DNA of 64,000 nt from contig NZ_BFAQ01000031.1 of the NCBI RefSeq assembly GCF_002933855.1, forward strand, positions 1-64,000. The letters are read 5' to 3'. The translations under genes were made by a program, and so were the position numbers. Below are positions 51,713 to 59,986 of this stretch, piece after piece. Numbering within the stretch: the stretch's first letter is position 1; each line of letters starts with the position of its first letter. Below the pieces are notes generated by a model. That model saw nothing but the letters and a program-made list of their open reading frames with translations, ran no database searches and was not told the origin of the DNA. Source of the DNA: Vibrio penaeicida (lineage in GTDB: Bacteria; Pseudomonadota; Gammaproteobacteria; Enterobacterales; Vibrionaceae).

Positions 51713-53935
51713 ATGAAACCCGGCTTAACAAAGCAGATCTTTAAAGGCCTGCTGATGCTTTGTGCACTCTACGCTTTGTACATTTTAGCAACATTAAACA
51801 TTTCGACAGAGACGCATATTTGGCTTGCGTCCAGTGCGTTTGTTCTACTATTGCTGCTTTCGAGAAACCTCTCAACGAGAGCAACAACTTTTATTCTCAT
51901 TATTGGTGCGTTCATTTCGTTTCGCTATATCTATTGGCGATTCCAAGAAACACTCCCTTGGGAAAGTAGCCTAGATCTGCCGTTTGCAATGTTACTTTTC
52001 TTAGCGGAATGCTACGGTATTTTGGTTTACATGATGGGGATGTTTGTCACGGTCAAACCTTATGAGCGAAAACGCGTCCCTTTAAACAAAGATGCGCATT
52101 TACCTACCGTAGATATCTACATCCCAACCTACAACGAGCCTATGGATGTTGTTGGTCCTACCATTTTGGCCGCATCGCGGTTGGAATACCCAGGGAATTT
52201 CCGTGTTTACGTTTTGGACGATGGCGGTACGCATCAAAAGCTAAGCAATGAGAATGCAGAGGAAGCGAGTGAAGCACATAGCAGAGCTGAAGCACTGAAG
52301 GCATTTTGTGAAGACGTTGGTGCAAGTTACATCACGCGAGAAAAGAACGTTCAGGCCAAAGCTGGAAACATCAATCATGCCTTGGGAAAAACATCGGGTG
52401 AGCTTCTTTTGATTTTGGATGCCGACCACGTACCAACGCGTGATTTCCTAATGAACACGATAGGTTTATTCCAGAAAGATCCAAAGCTCGGCTTTGTCCA
52501 AACACCGCATTTCTTTGTCACTCCTGGACCCGTTGAACGAAACTTGGGTATTGAAGATAAAGTGCCATCAGAAAACGAAATGTTTTACAACAAGACACTG
52601 GTTGGGATGGATTTCTGGAATGGTTGCTTCTTTTGTGGGAGTGCGGCGGTTATTCGCAGAGTGGCGCTTGAAGAAGTAGGAGGTATCTCAACCAAAACTA
52701 TCACTGAAGATGCCGACACAGCGTTAAACATGCATTCCAATGGATGGAGCAGCGCGTACCTGAATATTGCTATGGTAGCGGGGTTGTCTCCGGATACGTT
52801 TGGCGCTTACGTTACACAGCGCTCTCGCTGGGCTCAGGGCATGATTCAAATATTTTTGCTTAATAACCCTTTGTTTAAAAAAGGCTTATCGGTTCCGCAG
52901 CGTATTTGTTACCTAAACTCAACGCTATACTGGTTTTTCCCCATTTTCCGATCGGTGTTCCTTGTATCACCATTGCTTTATCTCCTGTTTGATTTGCAGA
53001 TATTTGTCGGAAACACCAAAGATTTTCTGATTTACGTTGTTCCCCATCTGGTGATCAGCGTCATGATAACGCAACGATTGTTTGGCAAAACGCGCCGCGC
53101 ATTTTTCTCTGAACTCTACGAAACTGCCCTGTCGATATACCTCTGTTTACCGACGCTTTCTGTATTGCTAAAACCGAAGAAGCCCAGTTTTGTAGTGACG
53201 CCAAAGGGAGAAACAACGCAAAAAGTGTCGTTCTCCAAGCTTACGCCCTTCATGGCATGTCTTTTTGGTTTAGTTGTTCTGGCAGAGGTGTGGGGGATAT
53301 ACCGCTACGTGAGTTTTCCTGCCGAGCAAAGCCAGCTTATGTTGGTGATATTGTTCAACACCTTCAACTTGATTTTGATTGTACTGTGTTTAGGGGCAAT
53401 GCTCGAAACTCAGCAGCGTAGAAGCGAACCGAGGCTGCTGGTGAATGAAAAAGCGGTTATTAAAGATGGAGACAAAAGCTTCAATGCCACACTGAACGAC
53501 ATTTCATTAAAAGGCGCGAAGCTGACCTTAAGCAGTGTAGAGCACGATATTTTGCCGGGCGATATTGTCACTGTTTCTTACTTTACTGAGAGTGGGCAAG
53601 CCGAGAAAGGTCAAAAACCACGCTATAAAATCGTCAGCCTAAATATGCGGGTGGTGGCGATTAAAAATGGTCAGCAAGGCGTTCAGGTGAGTTGTGTTTT
53701 GGTTAGCCAGCAGGCTGAAGATATGCAAGTTCAATACGCTAAGGCATATGGGCAAAGCCGCCGATGGAGCCAGAGAAGGGAATATGAAGAAAGTTTGAAG
53801 CAAGGCGTTTTGTCGTCCGTTGTTGGGCTTTTCTCTTTGGCGTGCCAACACCTTACCCGAGTATTGACTACGTCCGTAAAGCAAAAAGTGGAAACATCAA
53901 AGGTTCAGAGTAAAAAGGAGTTTCAAGGTGAATAG
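51713..53935 (+). CDS. bcsA: Cellulose synthase catalytic subunit BcsA (copy 1)
   Basis: This 740-aa protein has several membrane helices at both ends of a family-2 glycosyltransferase domain: DDG at 169-171, DADH at 236-239, TED at 331-333 and QRSRW at 369-373, the motifs for UDP-glucose binding and transfer. The C-terminal PilZ domain has RxxxR at 570-574 (RSEPR) and DxSxxG at 596-601 (DISLKG), so it should bind c-di-GMP. It makes cellulose at the inner membrane with BcsB. It overlaps bcsB by 8 bp. Confidence 0.95.
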   Translation: MKPGLTKQIFKGLLMLCALYALYILATLNISTETHIWLASSAFVLLLLLSRNLSTRATTFILIIGAFISFRYIYWRFQETLPWESSLDLPFAMLLFLAECYGILVYMMGMFVTVKPYERKRVPLNKDAHLPTVDIYIPTYNEPMDVVGPTILAASRLEYPGNFRVYVLDDGGTHQKLSNENAEEASEAHSRAEALKAFCEDVGASYITREKNVQAKAGNINHALGKTSGELLLILDADHVPTRDFLMNTIGLFQKDPKLGFVQTPHFFVTPGPVERNLGIEDKVPSENEMFYNKTLVGMDFWNGCFFCGSAAVIRRVALEEVGGISTKTITEDADTALNMHSNGWSSAYLNIAMVAGLSPDTFGAYVTQRSRWAQGMIQIFLLNNPLFKKGLSVPQRICYLNSTLYWFFPIFRSVFLVSPLLYLLFDLQIFVGNTKDFLIYVVPHLVISVMITQRLFGKTRRAFFSELYETALSIYLCLPTLSVLLKPKKPSFVVTPKGETTQKVSFSKLTPFMACLFGLVVLAEVWGIYRYVSFPAEQSQLMLVILFNTFNLILIVLCLGAMLETQQRRSEPRLLVNEKAVIKDGDKSFNATLNDISLKGAKLTLSSVEHDILPGDIVTVSYFTESGQAEKGQKPRYKIVSLNMRVVAIKNGQQGVQVSCVLVSQQAEDMQVQYAKAYGQSRRWSQRREYEESLKQGVLSSVVGLFSLACQHLTRVLTTSVKQKVETSKVQSKKEFQGE

Positions 53936-56015
53936 GTATTTCAATGGGAACTGGCTTTTCAAGGCTAATGATTTTTTTAACGTAAACTGGCTTTTTGCTT
54001 TCGCGTTGTTGTTCACCAGTTGTTTGGCACATGCAAATAAAACGGTAGAAGTACCACTCGCCTATGCTACCGACAACCAAGGTGACATTGTACTTCGTGG
54101 TCAAAACCAAACCATCTCTATTCCAATATCGATTCTAGACGGACAAGAGGTGGAAGAAATCGTGTTGTCATTGTCGATTTCCAATAATAACGACATCGAC
54201 CAAACTCTGCTTTGGGTCGCGACAGGCAATAAAACGTTAGCAAACATTGAATTAAAGCAGCGCAGTCAGCGCCAGACTATACGTATTAAGATTCCACCAG
54301 CACTGGTTTCTCAGGATAATCCGCACCTAATTTTACGAGTGCAACACCTTCTTAAGGACACCAAAGCAACGGTTAACTCTACATCGTTGAGCACACTTGT
54401 GAGTGGGGAGCATTCATTTTACTCGCTCACGTATTCCGAAAGTGCGTCGTTAGAAAGCCAAACGCTTTTGTCGTTTGATGAGATGGTGCAAAGCGATCAA
54501 AATTACAACTCTAAGGTACATTTGATTTCGCTAATTGACCGCAACCCAACGTTAGCGTTAGGGACAGCCGCCTCTATTGTGCAAGGTTGGGCATTAAGAA
54601 GCGGGTCAGAAGATCATCAGTTTGACTATCGATCCGAAGGGATATCGAATATACAAAGGACAATTCGTACGGATTTAACTGGGCCAACAGTTGTATTTGG
54701 TAATAAGGAAGCGCTGATAGAGCAGGGTTGGATCGATAACACAATTTATCAAAGCATCACTGGTCCCTATTTAGGCACAGGGCTATCGCAAACGGGAATA
54801 GAGTGGTTACTCGTGGTTTCCGGTAACAGCGATCTCGATGTAAAACGTGCCGCGCAAGCATTTGCAAATAATAACCGAGACCTGCCCGACACGCGCCATA
54901 TGCTGATTCAGAAAATTGAAACTGCACAAGATCGTTTTCTAAAAAGTGATGCGACTTACCAGTTGTCTGAATTGACTAGCCAATCGGATCTAACTCATTC
55001 GCCGTTGGAGCTGCGATTGGTGATGCCTAGCAATATCCTGTTTGGTACTGAAGATACCGCAAAAATTAACTTGCTCCTTGCTCACACTCGCGTTGCACCG
55101 GGAGAAGGGTCGATGATATTGCGAGTGAACGATAAGTTCATCAGCAGTATGACACTGCGATCCAGTTATTGGCGCGACAGTCAGCATTACCGTTTGAATA
55201 TTCCGATGCGAGATTTTAAACCCGGGATCAACAAGGTGAGCGTGGAAGTTTATGGTCCCATCGACATTCGTAGCCAGCAACGTCGATTCACAGCGACGAT
55301 GTCTGAAAAATCCAACGTGAAACTGGGATCTTGGGTTCACTTTATTCCAACGGAAAACCACCAAGTCGCTCCTAGCGACTTTCTGGCGTTGACGGACAAC
55401 AATGGTAAATCGGCGCAAATTACCGTCGACAAATCTGATCCTATACAAATGAACAATCTATGGAGGCTGCTGAGTTATGTGTCGCATCGAACCCAGCAGA
55501 CCGCATCTGATTTGCTAATTACCGACACTGAAAAACAGCAACGAGAATTTCAGGTGATGCTTCGTCAGCCAATGAAAAGCAGTGAACAAAGCATCCAAGA
55601 GGAGGGGCGATTGGTTGAAGTGAAGCAGCAACTTTTTGATTACGTTGCTCATGAACAGAAAATCGCAAATGAAGAAAGACAAGGGCAACAAGAATCAGAA
55701 TATGCAGTAGTGGAGTCGCCTTTTGAATTTGAAGCGGAAAAACGTGCTTTTGTGAAACACAACAATGGTAACGGCTGGTATCGAATTCAATTGCTGGAAA
55801 GTACAGAATCGCAATTTGATGAATTCCTTACTAGTGAGCCAACACAAACGCCGTCCGGCTTGTTAAGCGAGCGAGACTTTTCACGCAGTATCCACCAATT
55901 CATAAAAGCCATTTTCATTGGCTACCCAGTTGGGTTGGCGTTAGCGGCATTACTCATTATTTGGTGCATGTCTTCGATTGTTACCCGTTATCTTGAGGAG
56001 CGAAAATGCGGATGA
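53928..56015 (+). CDS. bcsB: Cellulose synthase subunit BcsB (copy 1)
   Basis: This 695-aa periplasmic protein has an N-terminal signal sequence (NWLFAFALLFTSCLAHA), repeated carbohydrate-binding and flavodoxin-like regions (VVFGNKEALIEQGW, WLLVVSGNSD, LELRLVMPSNILFG, YRLNIPMRDFKPGIN) and a C-terminal anchoring helix (GYPVGLALAALLIIWCMSSI). It guides the glucan through the periplasm and supports BcsA. The start is GTG at 53928 with AAGGAG 7 bases upstream. Confidence 0.92.
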   Translation: MNRYFNGNWLFKANDFFNVNWLFAFALLFTSCLAHANKTVEVPLAYATDNQGDIVLRGQNQTISIPISILDGQEVEEIVLSLSISNNNDIDQTLLWVATGNKTLANIELKQRSQRQTIRIKIPPALVSQDNPHLILRVQHLLKDTKATVNSTSLSTLVSGEHSFYSLTYSESASLESQTLLSFDEMVQSDQNYNSKVHLISLIDRNPTLALGTAASIVQGWALRSGSEDHQFDYRSEGISNIQRTIRTDLTGPTVVFGNKEALIEQGWIDNTIYQSITGPYLGTGLSQTGIEWLLVVSGNSDLDVKRAAQAFANNNRDLPDTRHMLIQKIETAQDRFLKSDATYQLSELTSQSDLTHSPLELRLVMPSNILFGTEDTAKINLLLAHTRVAPGEGSMILRVNDKFISSMTLRSSYWRDSQHYRLNIPMRDFKPGINKVSVEVYGPIDIRSQQRRFTATMSEKSNVKLGSWVHFIPTENHQVAPSDFLALTDNNGKSAQITVDKSDPIQMNNLWRLLSYVSHRTQQTASDLLITDTEKQQREFQVMLRQPMKSSEQSIQEEGRLVEVKQQLFDYVAHEQKIANEERQGQQESEYAVVESPFEFEAEKRAFVKHNNGNGWYRIQLLESTESQFDEFLTSEPTQTPSGLLSERDFSRSIHQFIKAIFIGYPVGLALAALLIIWCMSSIVTRYLEERKCG

Positions 56016-57031
56016 AACGATCCATTCTAGTCTTGTCGGTGCTCTCATCTTTTTGGGTGAGTAGCTCTAGTTTTGCATCATCGCAATGTCATAGCGATAA
56101 AAGTATGTGGAGTACTTACAAATCGAGTTTTATTACTCGAAATGGACGCGTTATAGATAACGCCAACAAACACATTTCGCACAGCGAAGGCCAGGGTTAC
56201 GGAATGCTCATTGCGGAGTATTTCGATGACCAAAAGACGTTCAATAAACTTTGGAAATGGACTCAGGAACATTTAAGCCGAGATGAAGACCCGTTGTTTT
56301 CATGGAAATGGCAGTCTAAGTCACCCAATGTGCCAGACAAAAATAACGCCAGTGATGGCGACATTCTTATTGCTTGGGCGTTGTTACGTGCGAGTAAGCG
56401 TTGGCCGAACCATGGGTATCAATCCAGCGCTAAGAAAATCATTCAGGAACTACAGCACTCTCACCTAAAAAGTCGAAAAGGCGAAGTGGTTCTGTTACCA
56501 GGTAGCTACGGTTTTGAATTCAGCAGGCGAACGGTTGTCAACCCAGCGTATTGGGTATTCCCCGCATTTGATGATTTCAGCCAATACAGCAATCAGTGGA
56601 AAGCGTTGTCGGAAAGTGGCATAGCGATGCTCAACGCAAACCTCTACGGTCACCATTTGTTGCCACCAGATTGGTTGGAAGTGAGTAAGAATGGTTGGCA
56701 ACCCGCTAAAAATTTTCCGCCTCAGTTCAGTTACTCAAATTACCGAGTACCGCTCCATCTTGTGTGGGGAGGGCGATCTCATCGGCTCAATTGGCTCTAC
56801 AGCAATTGGTTAGAAAGCAGTAACAAAGCGTGGGTTGACGTGACAACAGGCGAGTCAGCGCCTTATCCACCGCCAGAAGGCGCAACTGCTATCGCTCAGT
56901 TGGTGGAGCGCGCCAGCAAGCCGAGTGCTCGTCATAACGGGATCTCTGTGTATCCCAAAGGAAAAGATTATTACTCCGATAGCCTAGTGCTGCTATCGCA
57001 CATTGCCTACAACGAAAGGATTTGCCAATGA
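56006..57031 (+). CDS. bcsZ: BcsZ, periplasmic GH8 endoglucanase
   Basis: This 341-aa protein has a signal peptide (MRMKRSILVLSVLSSFWVSSSSFA) and a glycoside hydrolase family 8 domain: Glu61 in SEGQGYGMLIA, Asp117/Asp119 in NNASDGDILIAWAL, and WVFPAFDDF with GHHLLPPDWLE. It trims cellulose during synthesis and is needed for proper fibril formation in other bacteria. It overlaps bcsB by 10 bp with GAGGAG before the ATG at 56006. Confidence 0.93.
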   Translation: MRMKRSILVLSVLSSFWVSSSSFASSQCHSDKSMWSTYKSSFITRNGRVIDNANKHISHSEGQGYGMLIAEYFDDQKTFNKLWKWTQEHLSRDEDPLFSWKWQSKSPNVPDKNNASDGDILIAWALLRASKRWPNHGYQSSAKKIIQELQHSHLKSRKGEVVLLPGSYGFEFSRRTVVNPAYWVFPAFDDFSQYSNQWKALSESGIAMLNANLYGHHLLPPDWLEVSKNGWQPAKNFPPQFSYSNYRVPLHLVWGGRSHRLNWLYSNWLESSNKAWVDVTTGESAPYPPPEGATAIAQLVERASKPSARHNGISVYPKGKDYYSDSLVLLSHIAYNERICQ

Positions 57032-58485
57032 AACGCTACCTTGCCATCGCAGCACTGATGTCTCTGCCGGTACATGCACAAAAACAAAACGACGTTACCG
57101 TATTTGATGAGCGAATTGTCGTTGAGGTTAGCTCAGAGTCCCAATCAGAATTTGATGAAAGCTTGTATTGGGAAGTGCTTAACAACAAAGGTTGGAAGCA
57201 AGCAAAAGAAGCAACGAAAGGGCTGAATATTTCACCCGCTCTCAAAGGGGAAATTGAATACAAAGAGTCTCTTGAACGTTTGCGCCATCTTGTTAAGAAG
57301 CGCAGAACAAGTGACGCCAATTCTTTGGTTCTTGCTCATCCTGAGTGGCGTACTTGTGACCGTATTCAATGGCTTTGGTTGGATTTAAAAAATGAAAGCA
57401 GCACGGGGTATGGAAGTAACGCGAAATCTAAATATCAATTCATTCTAGATAATTGTGAAGGGCATGAGTTGAGCACTGCGCAAAAGTTACTCAGTTGGAC
57501 AGGGCAAAGTGCACAGAATGATATTTTAGCAAGATACAAAGCGACGCCCAATTACAATGCCAAAGCGGCGGCTAAAATCCGGCACGATTTAAAAATGGAT
57601 CGATTCACTGCGGGTAATGTCAGCGTAAGTGAACTGGCTGAGCTCGAAAAAATCGTAATGCGTAAAAAAGATGCGGAACTTGCCGAATTGGTCGCTTGGA
57701 AATACCTTGAAAATCGACAGCCTTCAAAAGCGTTAGAGTGGTTTGAAACAGCAATCGGCTGGGCAGGACCAACAGACAAACGCGTTGAAGGAAAATTGCT
57801 AAGCCTTCAACAAATGGGAGAACAAAATCGCCTGCAAGTTGAATATAAGATTTGGTCTAAAGAGTACCCTGCCATTGCTGAATTGAATATTGGAGCCGGT
57901 GAGGAAATGGATCTGGCGTGTGAAGAATCCACGATTAAGTGTTTGCAATCTTTGCGTGATAAACCAGAACTGTCTGCTCAGGAATACGCGTTGAAAGGGT
58001 GGAAATTATACGAATTATCGCGTCCAATGTCGGCAAATATAGCGTTTGAAAAAGCCATTAACCGAATGTCTCCTGCTGATGAAGAGTGGGACTTAACTCA
58101 ATACGGCTACATGCTTTCGCTGGAACAATCGGGTTATGCTGACAAAGCCGATCTACTTGCCCAGCAAATTAATGATTCTGACAAACGTCGGAAAATAGAC
58201 AAACAAACCGCATTAAAACAGGTGTACTTTGCGTTCGACAGCAAAGAGTACGATGTTGCCCTGTCTCGAATTGATGAATATGAAAAATTGTATGGAAAAG
58301 AGGTCCAGCTGATTGAAATTAAAGCGTGGGCACTCTTCAACAATGAGCGTCAAAAAGAAGCATTGAATGAGTTCGCAGTTCTCGCAGAAGCTTTCCCACA
58401 TGACGAAAAAACTCAGCATTCTTATTTGGTTATCAAATGCAGTGTTTACTCACACAATACAGAGTGTCGAAAGTTAGGTTATTAA
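57028..58485 (+). CDS. BcsK-like TPR periplasmic protein
   Basis: This 485-aa protein has a signal peptide (MKRYLAIAALMSLPVHA) and helical TPR-like repeats (LAELVAWKYLENRQPSKALEWFETAIGWAG, YALKGWKLYELSRPMSANIAFEKAINRM, YMLSLEQSGYADKADLLAQQI, AWALFNNERQKEALNEFAVLAEAF). Unlike BcsC it has no outer-membrane beta-barrel and is far shorter. A TPR protein after bcsZ fits BcsK of class III operons. I prefer the ATG at 57028 (GAAAGGA 7 bases upstream). It overlaps bcsZ by 4 bp, and a strong terminator follows. Confidence 0.7.
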   Translation: MKRYLAIAALMSLPVHAQKQNDVTVFDERIVVEVSSESQSEFDESLYWEVLNNKGWKQAKEATKGLNISPALKGEIEYKESLERLRHLVKKRRTSDANSLVLAHPEWRTCDRIQWLWLDLKNESSTGYGSNAKSKYQFILDNCEGHELSTAQKLLSWTGQSAQNDILARYKATPNYNAKAAAKIRHDLKMDRFTAGNVSVSELAELEKIVMRKKDAELAELVAWKYLENRQPSKALEWFETAIGWAGPTDKRVEGKLLSLQQMGEQNRLQVEYKIWSKEYPAIAELNIGAGEEMDLACEESTIKCLQSLRDKPELSAQEYALKGWKLYELSRPMSANIAFEKAINRMSPADEEWDLTQYGYMLSLEQSGYADKADLLAQQINDSDKRRKIDKQTALKQVYFAFDSKEYDVALSRIDEYEKLYGKEVQLIEIKAWALFNNERQKEALNEFAVLAEAFPHDEKTQHSYLVIKCSVYSHNTECRKLGY

Positions 58486-58495
58486 AAATATGTTG

Positions 58496-58523
58496 AAACC
58501 CTTCCTACTATGGAAGGGTTTTT
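58496..58523 (+). terminator. Intrinsic terminator of the first cellulose operon
   Basis: A 10-bp perfect stem (AAACCCTTCC with GGAAGGGTTT) and 6-base loop run into TTTTT, 10 bp after the bcsK-like stop codon. Confidence 0.92.
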
Positions 58524-58603
58524 AATTACACTACCCAATCATATGAAATAACGCGCTTTGTTAATGAGTTACCTAATTGGATAGAGAAAGGAATAACAGG
58601 TAC

Positions 58604-58759
58604 ATGAAGGATAAGTTTGAAACACTAAAAGTGTTAGGGGCAGGGGGATTTTCAGCATTTAAATGGTTCCTTAATCACCCACTTGGAAGGGACGCAATGC
58701 AGCCATACCTCTCACTCAACGCAAAAAGCGCTTATCAAAACGCTCTCGCCAACGTATAA
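58604..58759 (+). CDS. Small protein of unknown function (51 aa)
   Basis: This short frame (MKDKFETLKVLGAGGFSAFKWFLNHPLGRDAMQPYLSLNAKSAYQNALANV, 51 aa) has AAAGGA upstream, 11 bases before the ATG, and lies between the first operon's terminator and an MmcQ-like gene. Its composition is protein-like and soluble. I do not recognise it, and it may be spurious. Confidence 0.4.
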   Translation: MKDKFETLKVLGAGGFSAFKWFLNHPLGRDAMQPYLSLNAKSAYQNALANV

Positions 58760-58812
58760 AAGATATATCCAGCATCACTGGGGTTAGATATTGCGAATAC
58801 AAGGGCGAGCTT

Positions 58813-59175
58813 ATGACATACGAAGAGTTTAACCAATTTTGTGGCTCCTTAACTGCAACGACTCATGTTGTGCAGTGGGGCGATTCTCATGTATGGAAGG
58901 TCGGAGGCAAAGTATTTGCGATAGGAGGCTGGGGCGATAACAAACAACCAGCTTATATCTTCAAAACATCAAATAACAATTTTGATTTTTTAAGTGATAA
59001 CGAAGGCTATCGTCCTGCCCCTTACTTTGCGACCCGTGGTATGAAGTGGATCCAACAAACGGATACCGCTGGCGATAAAGATGAAGAGTTGATCTACTAC
59101 ATCAAAGAGTCATATCGCATTGTTTCCTTAGGGCTGACCAAAGCTAAACAAAAAGAACTGGGCTTAAACCAGTAA
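58813..59175 (+). CDS. MmcQ/YjbR-family protein
   Basis: This 120-aa protein (MTYEEFNQFCGSLTATTHVVQWGDSHVWKVGGKVFAIGGWGD...) has the MmcQ/YjbR pattern: an N-terminal YEEF, the central VWKVGGKVFAI and the FATRGMKWIQ/IKESYRIVSLGL end. The fold resembles a DNA-binding or small-molecule-binding cyclin-like domain. Function in this setting is unknown. It lies between the two cellulose operons. Confidence 0.85.
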   Translation: MTYEEFNQFCGSLTATTHVVQWGDSHVWKVGGKVFAIGGWGDNKQPAYIFKTSNNNFDFLSDNEGYRPAPYFATRGMKWIQQTDTAGDKDEELIYYIKESYRIVSLGLTKAKQKELGLNQ

Positions 59176-59382
59176 TGTCATCCAATCCATTCTCGCCTTT
59201 ACTTCACCTCTACTTTGGATAAGAAACTGCAGCGCTGTCTTTTCCTTTACGTTCATTTTCATTTTCAATGTCAGATTGAGAAACTGAAATCGAAAGCGTG
59301 GAAAAATAATCTCTAATTGCGACAATGATTATTTTTTTATTCTATGTTATTGAATAATAGATAGAAAAAGAATTTCTCCATC

Positions 59383-59398
59383 TGGCAAACATCTTGCT
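59383..59398 (+). promoter_or_regulatory. Sigma54 (-24/-12) promoter of the second cellulose operon
   Basis: TGGCAAACATCTTGCT matches TGGCA-N6-TTGCW with 10 bases between GG and GC. Transcription would start near 59409, 35 bp before the bcsN-like gene. I found no site of this kind before the first cellulose operon, and no TTGCTTGA-type element nearby, so the activator is probably not VasH. Confidence 0.75.
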
Positions 59399-59442
59399 TA
59401 TACGTATCTCTACTAAGGTTGGAAATACAAGAGCAGGGGCAC

Positions 59443-59985
59443 ATGGACTTTAAAACAGTAATGACAATGAAGGGGTTGGTTGCTCTTTCATTAAGCTCTT
59501 TGCTACTGGTGGGCTGTAAAACGACTCAGCAGACAAGACTAGGGCAAGATAGAACCTACGACCCCAATCAAATCGAGGATTACCAGCTTCCCATTTTGGT
59601 TGGTGATATCGAAACTGAGCGCAGTTTTCGTCAGATTAAAGCCAGTGAAACGTGGTTCTGGGCACTTCTTACAAACGATACCTTCCTACCCGGCGAAAAC
59701 CTCGTTGTACAGATTATCAGTGACGTACCTTTAAAGCAGCCTCCAGCCATATTTTCATTCTCGGTTCCTGAATTGGGCGGAGATTTGGCTTACAACCCAG
59801 TAGGTCCTTTCCAATCATGGACAACCAAAACTGAAAGCGGTGGTAAGTGCCTACAAGCACTTCAAAACGTGAAAATGGAAGGCTATTGGATTTCTATTTT
59901 TACTCATTACTGCACGCAAGATAAAGACCAAGACCTATCGTGGGTAAGCCATTTTGAACGCTCCCCGATGCTAGAAGGATTCTAG
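59443..59985 (+). CDS. BcsN-like lipoprotein of the second cellulose operon
   Basis: This 180-aa protein is a paralogue of the lipoprotein at 51184-51711 with the lipobox LLVGC and the shared YDP, LPILVG, ETERSFRQ, ETWFWALL, NDTFLPGENLV, PVGPFQSW and WISIFTHYC stretches. I chose the ATG at 59443 (AGGGG just upstream); a longer in-frame start at 59419 lacks a proper ribosome site. It directly precedes bcsA copy 2. Confidence 0.65.
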   Translation: MDFKTVMTMKGLVALSLSSLLLVGCKTTQQTRLGQDRTYDPNQIEDYQLPILVGDIETERSFRQIKASETWFWALLTNDTFLPGENLVVQIISDVPLKQPPAIFSFSVPELGGDLAYNPVGPFQSWTTKTESGGKCLQALQNVKMEGYWISIFTHYCTQDKDQDLSWVSHFERSPMLEGF

Positions 59986-59986
59986 A

